A stretch of 64,000 nucleotides of DNA, from NCBI GenBank assembly GCA_037367355.1, contig CM074701.1:1860001-1924000 (forward strand), in the 5' to 3' direction. The stretch comes from Neoscytalidium dimidiatum (Eukaryota > Ascomycota > Dothideomycetes > Botryosphaeriales > Botryosphaeriaceae). Made by a program: the position numbers and the translations under genes. The notes under the pieces were generated by a model. That model did not search any database. It was not told where the DNA came from and was given only the letters and a program-made list of their open reading frames with translations. This document shows, piece by piece, positions 11,677 to 21,931 of the stretch (within the stretch, counting starts at the first letter, position 1; every line of letters starts with the position of its first letter).

Positions 11677-14600
11677 ATGCTGTCGTTTTCGTTCAAGACC
11701 CTTTTGGGGCTCTGTGCCTTTCTAGATGTCATATTGGTGACGAGCGCCCAGCAGTATGATGGAGAAATCATCGACACCTCACTGCCCAAAGTCCCTGGCT
11801 CAGAGATCACCTACTTTAACATTAAAGATGGGAGCAAAAAAAATGGCAATACCACTCTCATAAACTACATGTCTCTGAACAGCACCAATAAGAGACCGGA
11901 TCCTGCCAAACTCAAACGAGCCGTTGTCGTCATTCATGGTCTGAATCGAGATCCGGGTACATACATGAGTAACATGTACGACTCCGCACCAACGGACAAA
12001 ACACTACAGACTAATGTATCTAAGGCTTTCGGCATTGGCTCAAGTGACAGATCGTCCAGAAGTGAGCACCGACAGCGTTGTCATTGTCGCTCCGTACTTT
12101 GCCAATGGAGACGACAAGTATACCGGTGGTTATCCCTGGGATGACACTGGTCGCGGATCCTACACTTCTGCCCTAGTTTGGAAAGGTTCGCAATGGGCGT
12201 CTGGTGCAAATAATCAGTATCCTAAAACGCAGACCACCGTCTCCTCGTACGCGGTCTTGGATCAACTAACTCAGTACTTCGACAACAAGACGCTCTTTCC
12301 TAATATAAATCAGGTACGTTACGTCTGGCGGAGATGCACAATGTTGTTTGATACTCACATCTCTGCGAAGATTGTAATTGCAGGCCATTCGCTCGGCGCC
12401 CAGACTGTGCAGAGGTACTGCGAAGTTGGCACGAACTTGAATACTCAAACGCCAATCGTGTACTGGATTGGCAATCCTAACAGCTTCGGCTGGATGAGCG
12501 TGGACAGGCCCGTCGACTACTCTTTCTGCTCTACGTATGACGACTGGCGTGATGGTCTCTCTTCCTACACGAATACTTACGGAGCTTCCTTGGTCATTTC
12601 CGGGAGAGATAAAGTTTTGGCCAACTACAACACCAAGAAGATTGCCTACGCCCGTGGAACCCTGGATCTCGGTGACGACTCATCTGGCTGCGGCCCAGCA
12701 ACTACCGGCGCAGACCGCAACGAACGCTTCTTCAACTTCATCAAAGCCTTCCCGCCTGTAAAGGCCCTTTGCACAATCGATTATGTAAAAATCGGACATG
12801 ATGGAGGCGGCATGTTCGCTTCGGAGGCTGGAAGAGCTCGTCTTTTCCTTGACAACTTTGACGGCTCAGGGTCCAAAGCCTTTGATTTCGGTTACCCTCG
12901 TCTCCAAGCTGGGGATGATCCTTATCCGGATCCATCCCAAAGCTCTGATGTAGCCCCGGTGTCGCCTGGATTGTTCTCTGGTATGACTTATCAGGGATGT
13001 TATTCTGACCGAACTCCCTCTGCGTTATCAGTGAAGGCGTTTTCTCAGGCCGACAATACAATCGATCTATGCGCGCCTACTTGTGCTGGAAAGGGATACA
13101 AAGTCGCAGGTCTCGAGTACGGTAGTGAGGTGAGTCAGAAGCACTTCCACGCTAAGTGTACAGTATATGTCTTAAACCCAGGGTTGATATACTAATATTG
13201 AATTCAGTGTTGGTGCGGCAATTCCATGAGTTACAACACAAGGAAGACCGCGGATCAGGGTTGCACCATGGCTTGCTCCGGAAACTCAAGTCAGATCTGC
13301 GGTGGCTCTTACCGTTTGTCTGTGTTCTCACCGGGTAACATTACAATCGATACTCAACCGGCATCGCCGAAACAGGTCGGCTCCTACTCTCTCCTTGGCT
13401 GCTATCGCGAAGCCAAATCAGGCAGGGCACTGTCAGGGAAGAGCACGTCCAGCTCAGACATAACTGTCGAGAGCTGTTCCACATTCTGCTCTGGCTATAC
13501 TTATTTCGGCGTGGAGTACGGTGTTGAGGTAAGAGTACGCACAGTTCGAGGCACCGTTTAAGTGCTTACAGGTAACAGTGCTACTGCGGCAATGAAGTTG
13601 CGTGCTCGAGCGTATCTTCTCAGTCTACGAACTGTACTATGACATGCGGCGGTAACTCTACCGAGTATTGTGGCAACGGAGGCTACCTGAATATGTATGC
13701 CTTGCCTTCAGCGACAGGCCCTTCGGCATGTCCTTCCTCGACAAGCACGTCTACAGCGACAGCTTCAACTACAACCTCCGTTTTCACGACAGTTACTCTA
13801 TCCAGTACTTCATCAAGCGCAGCTGCTTCAGCTTCTGCTTCAACCACATCTCTGGTCTGTCCGTCTGCTAATGGAACAACGTACACGACGAAGAACAACA
13901 AGATTTACGTGATTGAGTGCTACGTTGATCATTGTAAGCAACAAGAAATTGCATTTTGAAGGCGCCACGCTGATTTTAATTTTCCCGCAGATGCTGGAGA
14001 TATGCTCAGCACTTCAGCAAACACATTGGAGCTGTGCATCGACGCCTGTGACTCTAACATTGGATGTGTTGACGTCTCGTGGGTCTACGGTGCCTGCTAT
14101 CTGAAGAACTCTGTTGGCCAGTCCTCATCAAACAATGCAGTTCTTGGCGCAAGGCTCATTACTTCATCTTCATCTTCAATGTGTTCTTCTTCTACAGCAT
14201 CATCTGGCACCTCCACGATTAGCTCTTTAGCCACTGTGTCGACATCTGGTACTTCGAATATCGGATCATCGACCATTACTTTATCACAGGCCGCAACATC
14301 TACGGCTATCTCCTGTCCTACTTCTGACGGCACTACCTATACCGGATCGAGTAGCCAGACTTTCCTCATTGAATGCGGCGTCGACCATGAGGGTGGAGAT
14401 ATTGGAGGACTATCGTATCCCGGTAGTTTTGCAGCGTGTGTTGCGCAGTGTGGTTCTACAACGGGCTGTGTTGATGTTTCGTACATCAAGGATGGGCCCT
14501 GCTACTTGAAAAAGACTTTGGGTGCAACCGTAAAGAACTCGGGTATTTGGGGAGCGAAGCTGGTAACGACTGCGGCCTCGTCATCAAGTTCAACCGCGTT

Positions 14601-15531
14601 GACAGCATCGGCATCTTCCTCATCCTCTACGTCTCCCTCCATCTCAATCTCGGCGATATCTTCCGCCCCTGCTTCGTCTTCTGCCACCGTCTCCAGCACC
14701 CCAGCAAGCAGCGCTATCACATCATCCAACTCTGGCGTAGCGTCTTCTTCCACAGCTTCAGGACCCACCACCTCTAGTCTCTCGACAACCTCTACTCCCC
14801 CCTCAAGCGGAACTACTTCTGCAGCTTCTTCCAGTTCTTCCAGTTCTTCCAGTTCTTCCACTTCTTTGACCACCAGCAGCGCCCTTCCCAGTGGCATCAT
14901 CGCCAAAGGCTGTTACAACGACGGTACAACACGAGCATTCCCCACCCAACTTTACTCCAATTCTTCGAATACGCCAAGCCTCTGTGCCTCCGCGTGCAAA
15001 GAACGCGGATTCAAATACGCAGGTACCGAATACGGTCAAGAGTGCTGGTGCGGACCCTCGCTTCCTGCAACCACGGCCTCATCATCGGACTGTTCTAGCT
15101 CATGTACCGGAGATGCTAGCCAAAAGTGCGGCGGTAGCTTCAGGCTCTCGGTCACTGAGGACACTGAGTGGCAACAGAAGTTGTTTGCGCGGGCTTCGTA
15201 CGGCAGTTGGAATCTGATGAGTTGCTACCAAGACAACGTCAATAGCACGAGGACCTTGAACAATGGAGTGGCAATCGACACGAGCAAGGCGACGATTGCC
15301 AAGTGCCTTGACGCTTGCGACGCCAAAGGATATACTAACTGCGGTGCCGAGTATTACTATGAGTGCTACGGAAGCACCGCGAAGCCGGCAGACAGCCTTG
15401 TTGTATCTGGGTTTTCTGACCCGCTCTCAGCCGGATGTGACTACGCTTGCTCCGGAAACTCGACTGAGGCTTGCGGCGGATCCAATAAAGTCCTAGTTTA
15501 TGTCAATAACGGAACGAAGGCGCAGTCTTAG
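11677..15531 (+). CDS. Secreted alpha/beta-hydrolase with four WSC and two PAN/apple-like modules
   Basis: Six exons: 11677-11975, 12025-12313, 12371-13129, 13208-13528, 13579-13933 and 13991-15531, with introns of 49, 57, 78, 50 and 57 nt, giving 1187 aa. I chose the Met at 11677 because it gives a clean signal peptide; the frame opens 14 codons earlier. Residues about 20-390 are an alpha/beta-hydrolase: oxyanion-loop motif VVVIHGLNRDP, then nucleophile elbow GHSLGAQ (Ser about 203, directly after intron 2). Then come WSC modules at about 400-490 and 507-595 (GCY...CWCGN...CGGSYRLSV), two CPS/TxDGTTY modules with paired Cys resembling PAN/apple domains (about 649-730, 782-865), a Ser/Thr linker and two more WSC modules (about 976-1060, 1078-1180). 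WSC domains bind glycans, so it probably acts on wall or plant polysaccharide esters; the substrate is unknown. Confidence 0.87.
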
Positions 15532-15615
15532 CTGCCTTTTTCACCCCCCAAATACCCATAGACCAGGAAACCGTTCTCACTGGAGGACGCGTCGTGTACT
15601 TATCAAATCTTATTT
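15532..15615. other. 84-bp gap between convergent genes
   Basis: The stop codon of the hydrolase gene (plus) and that of the methyltransferase gene (minus) are only 84 bp apart, so the two 3' UTRs must overlap. The segment holds short T-rich and C-rich runs that could serve 3'-end formation in either direction, but no clear signal stands out. Confidence 0.5.
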
Positions 15616-16978
15616 CTAATTACTTGATGGTTTTTGTCCGTACGTAAAGTAGAACTTGAGATGCGTCCTGTACTTGTGGTACAAAAACTCGTTCCTGACG
15701 GCCGCCAGCAGCGTCTCGATTGTAGGAATATCCCAGTCCAGGATACGGCTAAAAACGGCCAGCGACGTCGGCGCCAGGCCCTCAAATACGTTAAGCAACG
15801 CGCATTTCCCAACCTCAAGATACTCTCTATCCCACGTGCCAACGGGTATCTATTACAGACATGGCTTAGCAATGGCAGCTCTGCTTGGAATTGTTTCCTT
15901 GGCAACTCACCTCAATAATTTCTTGCTTGACATCAACAAATCCAGCATTAATAATGTGATCCTTCTGTTCGTGCGCGGTGTTGAACCGCTTCCCCATTCT
16001 CGAGGTCGCCTCATCGAGCTTCACCTGCCAGTACTGGATATTACTATTCTCGTAGCCCGGGTCGTCCGAGTAGAACCAGGCCGAAATTTCCTGCGACTCG
16101 ACCCAACCTCCAGGCGTCAGGTGCTCGTACGACTGCTTCCACAGGCGGGCCCAGTCGCTGATGCCAGGGTACAAGTACCGCACGTGGATGTAGTCGAAGG
16201 CCTCCTTCGCCGTGAACACCCAATCGGACTCGGCGTCGTCAATGATGAAATGGCAATTCGGCGCCGTCCTGGAGGTCGGTGTCAGCAAATGGTAATTGGA
16301 TGAGCATGCACTCTGGGTGGGAGCCGTGCGTACCATTCCGGCTGGATAACGCTTAGATCGGTTCCTGTAGCGTCGTCAGCGAGTGCGGGTCCAATGAGGA
16401 AGGCGAAATGTCCTTTCGGTGCATGTCCGGATGTCCCGGGCTGTCGCAGCGGGTTTTCCGAGCTCTTCTCAAATTTTCCGAGGCTTTTGTTTGCAGCCAT
16501 CGCTTCGATTCCAATCTCTTATCCCTTGCAAGATAACGAAGGTGTGGAGAAGAACCAAAACAAAAGATGAAAAAAAAAAAGAAAGGAAATGAGAGGGAAG
16601 AACAGGCTCCTACTCACCAATTACTTGCGCATCGGGGTAGGCGTCGGCGAAGTCCAGAGCCCACAGGCCGGTGCCGGTGCCAACGTCAAGTACGCGGACA
16701 GGGTCGCGGATGGGCGCGCGATGCAGCTCGCCCTTAAGTATGAGGCTGAACCAGTGCTGAATCAGGTCGAGGCGATCCTGCTCGCGCTCGTCCTCGGGCA
16801 GCAGGTACGAGCCCTCACGGTAGGTATGGTATCGCCGGCCGTTCTCGTATCGCCCCTCATAGATCGATGCGGAAATCGACTGCGTGATCTCCTCGAGGAA
16901 CTTCTCGCCCTCAGAGTGGGACGACGACGACCGGACGGTCTCGCCGGAACCGCCTGTGTCTTCATCGCCCGAGTGCAT
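15616..16978 (-). CDS. LaeA-like SAM-dependent methyltransferase
   Basis: Four exons: 16978-16618, 16364-16334 (31-nt micro-exon), 16268-15911 and 15849-15616, joining in phase to 327 aa. Donors GTGAGT, GTACGC and GTGAGT, acceptors ACAG, CCAG and ATAG. Motif I is VLDVGTGTGLWALDFA at about residues 98-113, followed by DLSVIQPEW, CHFIIDDAESDW, the acidic/aromatic FDYIHVRYL segment and LTPGGWVESQE (motif III), the order seen in LaeA-like fungal methyltransferases. The N terminus is Ser-rich and disordered. Relatives include the secondary-metabolism regulator LaeA, but the family is very large and no biosynthetic genes lie nearby, so a regulatory role is not shown. The frame stays open upstream of 16978 but that stretch contains an A-run Lys tract and lacks conserved features. 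Intron 1 (253 nt) is unusually long. Confidence 0.88.
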
Positions 16979-18180
16979 GACTCCCGCTTTCTCTGCTGGA
17001 TGGAGCCGGGGCCACGAAGGAACGAGATAAAAATGAGGCGACCGATAAGCGGGGATCTGTTGCGGATAGACCCAAGCAAACCGGTCAGCAAACTCCGATG
17101 GGATATTTGCTTTTGCTCTCGGTGTACCAGTCTTTTTTTTTTTTTTAGGCGAAAGGCGGACCCAGACTGCCGGAGAGCGCGCAAGCTTATATGGACGGTC
17201 GCCCCCGCATGTTTTCGAAGTGGGTTCTTCGGTCTCGCCCCGACAGGGCCAGGGGTGGGTTCTGTGTCGCCTTTTCCGGCCATCACGTGAGAAATGAGTC
17301 AGCTTCCCTGCGGTGGACCAGGTGCGTGTACGTGGCGGATTCAACAGATCTTTCTCTCGTCCGACACCAATGCTACACAAAGTGGAGCCGGCGACTTTTA
17401 TCTCTGGAACATGGATATTCTCTTGTGTGTTAGCCGGGCATGCGTGATGCAGGAATCCATGCGTTGAACAAGTACACGTCTTCTCGAGGGAGCAAGAAGA
17501 CCGTTCACATTGCATGAAAGACGAGACACTGGGATGTGCTATGGGTGATCTTCAGAGACAATTGGCTTATCATGTGGGTTTTCACCGTCTTGTTCAACGA
17601 TGAGCTACGCTTCATTGAGCAAATTTGTCCGTTATGCCCCTCTATCCTGCATATTCCATGCATGAAGTCGTTGGCAGCCTTGTCTATTCTAAATGCTAGC
17701 CCTATCGGAGTTAACTCTCTTGCGCAAAGAACGAATTTGTCCGAGGATGATCTGTAAACGCACAGCTTTCTATTTGCATTTTGCAACATTTAATATCGGA
17801 TTTGGTCGCGCTTCGTTAAGTAGAAGCCACCGTGTGCCTAGTCTGTATAGACTTCGGGTTCTGGTAACTGCTCTATTTTTCGGATCTCTCCGTTATCCTC
17901 GAATAGTCCTTCGATTTTCTGGCGATGACAGCCGAGATAGGTGAGTTCTCATATGAGAATCGCCACCGGGCTTTGTCATGCGTCAATTTGGAAACCCTGT
18001 TTTACTAGTTGTCACCGGATTTCAGTCTCTTAACACACTATATAAACCGTAGTGAGCAAAGCGTCTCTCCTATCCTATTTCTCTACCTTAGTATGAACGT
18101 TAATTACTCTATACCGCTATAACGACGGAGCGCGGTTTACTATCTTAGTAAAAAGAGCTTACGGACTAGAGTTACTAGAA
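16979..18180. other. Intergenic, left margin of the transposon block
   Basis: Upstream region of the methyltransferase gene (T run near 17131-17146) followed by ordinary-composition DNA to about 18100, where the sequence turns AT-rich and CA/TG dinucleotides become rare. No gene is recognised; frames at 17536-17944 have no family features. Confidence 0.5.
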
Positions 18181-18480
18181 CACCTTTATTTTTCTAAATT
18201 TTATATAGTTAGAGGGGATAATCTATAAGATAATTATAAGAACTTAATATAGTATAAGGACTCTAAATATAGGACTCCCTACTACTTATATATAAGGAGC
18301 TATTAGCTTCTATATAAAGTTCTAGCGCGGCTTATATAAGTTATATAATCTTACTTACCGCTTACTTATATATAAGTCCCACCTAATAGACTTTTAGAAT
18401 CCCCTAAAAATTTATCTATTATCTAATAAAGACCCTCTTATACTATTTTTAAACTCTCTATTTATATCTAGTTTTTATAT
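18181..18480 (-). repeat. RIP-mutated copy of the 153-bp satellite (inverted)
   Basis: Read on the minus strand, this stretch matches the tandem repeat at 21216-21675: phrases such as GGACTTATATATAAG, CTTATATATAAGTAGTAG and the flank AGATATAAATAGAGAG occur in the same order. It contains roughly one and a half units and is strongly depleted of CA and TG, so it is an old mutated copy in opposite orientation to the arrays at 21.2 kb and 28.0 kb. Confidence 0.65.
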
Positions 18481-18789
18481 TTAAATTTTTTAACTTAAAT
18501 AGTCTGTTTAAAATAGCTAATACGCGCTTTTTCTTATATTTAAAAAGTAGTATACTTTTTATAAATATTCTATATATAATAGGCGAATATTTTATAAATA
18601 GTATTCTTTTTAATATTTTTTATTACGCCTTTATCTTCTTATTAGAATCTTTTAAATTACCGTTCTACGATAAATATTAAGGGATTATATAGCTAACTAT
18701 AAATAATTATTTTTCTTTAACTATTAGTCTAAGCTTAGATAGTATATTAACTACTCTTAATTACTTTTTCTTTTTTTTTCTCTTTAGCT

Positions 18790-20100
18790 TATTTATTTAT
18801 TTATTTATTTATTTATTCGTTTAACGTCCTTATGCAAGCTAAGCTTATAAAAGACGGCTAGTCTACTAACGTATCTAGTCCGGTATTTCGACCGGGGTTT
18901 TTATTCGGGTTTTCTTCGGGAAGGAGTCTAGAAATAGTAGGGGCTAGGCCGGTGCTTTTTAGGAAGAAATAAGAAAGTAAGTAGGGAGATAAGAAGAGGT
19001 AGAAGATAAAAGAGAAATAAGAGAGAATAGCTTCTTTTTTAAGGAGAGACTAAAGTTAGTTTTTCGAAAGTACGTATTTAGACTTCCGTCGAAGTAAGTT
19101 CTAATAGCCACTTTCGGGTAGCTATTTTAGTTATCGATAGAAAGCTTAGAAGAGCTTTCCGTCCTTCTTCAGTATTAAAAACGAGGTCTAAGGAGGGACT
19201 TTTCGTTTCTAGACTAGTATATATATCTTCTCTTTCGAGTCGATACTTTTTACAGTCTAGAATTAGGTACCGAGGAGTTTATTTAGCCGTATTATTATAC
19301 GGGTAGCGATTAGAGGGGTTTAGTCTAAAGCGGTTTAAATAGGACTTAAAGTAGCCGTATTCTATTTTAAGCTAGTAAAACGCGGAGCTAGTTTCTCTCT
19401 TCGTAGAGAGATCTATTAACTTTCGTTTTATTTTCTAGTTAAACCGCCTTAGATAAGACTCTTTAGAGGCTATTTCCGCTTGCTTATTCGCTATTTTTTG
19501 CCACGAATTAATAAAATCTGCTTATATTAGTATTCTAAAGAATGCGTAGCTAGTAGATTCGTTATTCGGGTTTATTTTATAAGCGTATTTAGCTAGGGAA
19601 TCTGCTTCTTCGTTACCGTGTATATTAAAATAGCCGGGGACCTATTCTAATTAAACTGAATTTCCGTTAAGGATAAGCGTTTTTACTGCGTTTAAAGCTC
19701 GTATTTACGCTAGTTATCCTAGGTTTCCGGATAGTATTTTTAGACGGTAGAGCGCGGCCTAGTTATCCGCGTAGACTCTAATATCTTTATCGGTATATCC
19801 GTTTCTAACTGCGAGTTCGAGGGCTCTCGTAAGGGCCTCTAGTTCGCCGTTATAAACTAGGTTATTATCCCCGATATTTCCTACTATAATAGTAGTTTCG
19901 CCTTTAAGAGTAGGGTCGTTTCTATCTATAAATACTGCTAATCCTATTCCGGTTTTATTCGGAATCGAACTCGCGTCCGTATAGATAGAAATTAGGTTAT
20001 CCGGGGGGTTTTTAAGTTCGTTTAGATGTTTCTTAGCTTATTCTTCTTTCGAGAGTTTAGAGACTTTAACCGAGTAGGGGGTAGATAGCCCCTAAGGTAG
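18790..20100 (-). mobile_element. 3' part of a Tad1-like LINE (RIP-mutated), running into the assembly gap
   Basis: The 3' end on the minus strand is a (TAAA)n tail at about 18790-18817, typical of Tad1-clade fungal LINEs. Sequence up to 20100 is nearly identical in order to 28433-29731, which encodes the C-terminal RNase H domain (minus-strand frame around 19600-20000, with the ..NLVYNGELEAL.. and ..YTDN motifs recognisable in the sister copy). Stops and the near absence of CA/TG show RIP damage. The copy is cut at its 5' side by the run of N. Confidence 0.75.
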
Positions 20101-20200
20101 NNNNNNNNNNNNNNNNNNNNNNNNNNNNNNNNNNNNNNNNNNNNNNNNNNNNNNNNNNNNNNNNNNNNNNNNNNNNNNNNNNNNNNNNNNNNNNNNNNNN
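20101..20200. other. Assembly gap (100 N)
   Basis: Exactly 100 N, a conventional placeholder for a gap of unknown length. LINE sequence in minus orientation ends at its left edge, and an LTR-derived sequence followed by LINE in plus orientation starts at its right edge, so the missing piece probably holds repeat sequence, possibly kilobases. Confidence 0.98.
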
Positions 20201-20563
20201 AAGGCGGATAACGAAACCCTACGACTACTCACCGCCCACGTGACCAACTCGGGGCCTAACTCGGCAGAATACCTACCGACACTGATGCACCAGACCACCG
20301 CACACTCGCTCAGCAAAGCTCGGACCACCGATCAGTACTGATCAGTGGGTTAACATTACAGATCACTACTGATCGTACCGATCACTCCATGTATATAGAC
20401 CACACTCATTTATCGTAGTTAGGACCCTCGTGGTCAACTTGTCAATTGATTCCTACCCTACTATTGTACGAACCTCCCCTGCCTACCACTGTATTGGCCC
20501 CTAGAAAGCCCAAGCTGCCTGACGACGCGCCTCGACTCCCCCAGAAAGAGTCCCGGCGTAACA
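20201..20563 (-). repeat. LTR remnant related to the chromodomain Ty3/gypsy LTR
   Basis: The last about 130 bp, ending GGCGTAACA at 20563, are the reverse complement of the 5' part of the LTRs at 29732 and 35988 and match almost base for base. Further left (20201-20430) only short matches remain (a TATATAGA..CACACTC phrase, then TAGGACC..CGTGGTCAAC), so this LTR belongs to a diverged subfamily or is a recombinant. It is not RIP-mutated. Its other end is hidden in the N gap, so solo LTR and full element cannot be told apart. Confidence 0.7.
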
Positions 20564-21131
20564 ATAGCTACTTTAAGTTCTATTTAAACTACTTCGGATT
20601 AAACCCCTCTAATTATTACCTATATAATAATACGGCTAAATAAACTTCTTAGTATCTAATTCTAGACTATAAAAAGTATCGACTTAAAAGAGAAGATATA
20701 TATACTAGTCTAGAAATAAAAAACCCCTCTCTAGACCTCGTTTTTAATATTAAAGACGAATAAAAGGCTCTTCTAAGCTTTCTATTAATAACTAAAATAG
20801 CTATCTAAAAGTAGCTATTAGAACTTACTTCGATAGAAGCCTAAATATATACTTTTAAAAAATTAACTTTAGTCTCTCTTTATAAAGAAACGTTCTTTTC
20901 TATTTTTCTTAGCGTTATTCTCTATTTCTTCTACTTTTCTACTTACTTTCTTATTTCTTTCTAAAAAGTACTAGCTTAGCCTCTACTATTTCTAGACTTC
21001 TACTTAAAGAAAATTAGAATAAAAACCCTAGTCGAAATACTAGACTAGATATATTAGTAGACTAGCCGTCTTTTATAAGCTTAGCTTATATAAAAACGTT
21101 AAACAAATAAATAAATAAATAAATAAATAAG
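20564..21131 (+). mobile_element. 3' fragment of a Tad1-like LINE, plus orientation (RIP-mutated)
   Basis: Begins in the LINE region downstream of RNase H (phrase CTACTTTAAGTTCTA, also at 50063) and ends in a (AAAT)n/(TAAA)n tail at about 21104-21131. Many stops, CA and TG nearly absent. It is the mirror image of the fragment at 18790-20100, so the gap is flanked by inverted LINE ends. The LTR remnant sits directly at its left edge. Confidence 0.75.
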
Positions 21132-21215
21132 TAAAAGAATTTAAATATAAAAATTAGATATAAATAGAGAGTTTAAAAATAATATAAGAAAGTCTCTATT
21201 AGATAATAGATAAAT

Positions 21216-21711
21216 TCTTAGAAGATTTTAAGAGCTTATTAGATAGAACTTATATATAAATAAGTAGTAAGTAAGATTACGTAATTTATATAAGCTATAT
21301 TAGAACTTTATATAAAAGCTAATAACTTCTTATATATAAGTAATAGAAAGTCTTATATTTAGAGTTCTTATAAGAAGATTTTAAGAGTCTATTAGATAGG
21401 ACTTATATATAGATAAGCGGTAAATAAGATTATATAATCTATATAAGCTACGCTAGAATTTTATATAGAAGTTAATAGCTTCTTATATATAAGTAGTAGA
21501 AAGTCCTATATTTAGAGTTCTTATAAGAAGATTCTAAGAGCCTATTAGATAGGACTTATATATAGACGAGCGGTAAGCGAGGTTACGTAATCTATACGGG
21601 CCGCGCTAGGACTTCGTATAGGAGCCGATAGCTCCTCGCATGCGAGTAGCAGGGAGTCCTGTGTTCGGAGTCCTCACACCTATACGGGTTACGTAACCTC
21701 GCTTACCGCTC
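21216..21711 (+). repeat. 153-bp tandem repeat with a RIP gradient and inverted repeat end
   Basis: Units start at about 21218, 21371 and 21524 (period 153 bp). Units 1 and 2 are AT-rich and CA/TG-poor; unit 3 is the unmutated form, GC-rich with all CA/TG intact. The palindrome CTCGCATGCGAG in unit 3 (about 21634-21645) corresponds to CTTATATATAAG in mutated units, exactly what CpA to TpA change on both strands gives. Unit 3 also carries a 23-bp sequence (21568-21590, containing CGGTAAGCGAGG) whose perfect reverse complement lies at 21689-21711. Mutated copies of the repeat occur at 18181-18480 and 27990-28190. Confidence 0.75.
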
Positions 21712-21931
21712 ACCCACTTTCTATCCCGCCTAACGGGCCCTCCGAATCCCCGAAGAATTCGTCTGTCAACTAATTAAGAACCTTTTATGCCATCATCGAA
21801 CTCCCTATTTATGTCTAGTCTTTACACTTATTATTATCATCATTATCATCATCAACATCCCCGCTTGCTTCCTTGGCTGTTCCATTTCTATCCCTGTGTA
21901 GACTGCGCCGTAAAGCTTACATCTACCTATC

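Noticed and set aside
15616..16978. Secondary-metabolite gene cluster around the LaeA-like methyltransferase
   Set aside because: No polyketide synthase, NRPS, terpene synthase or cytochrome P450 is present in the window; LaeA-like proteins are common outside clusters.
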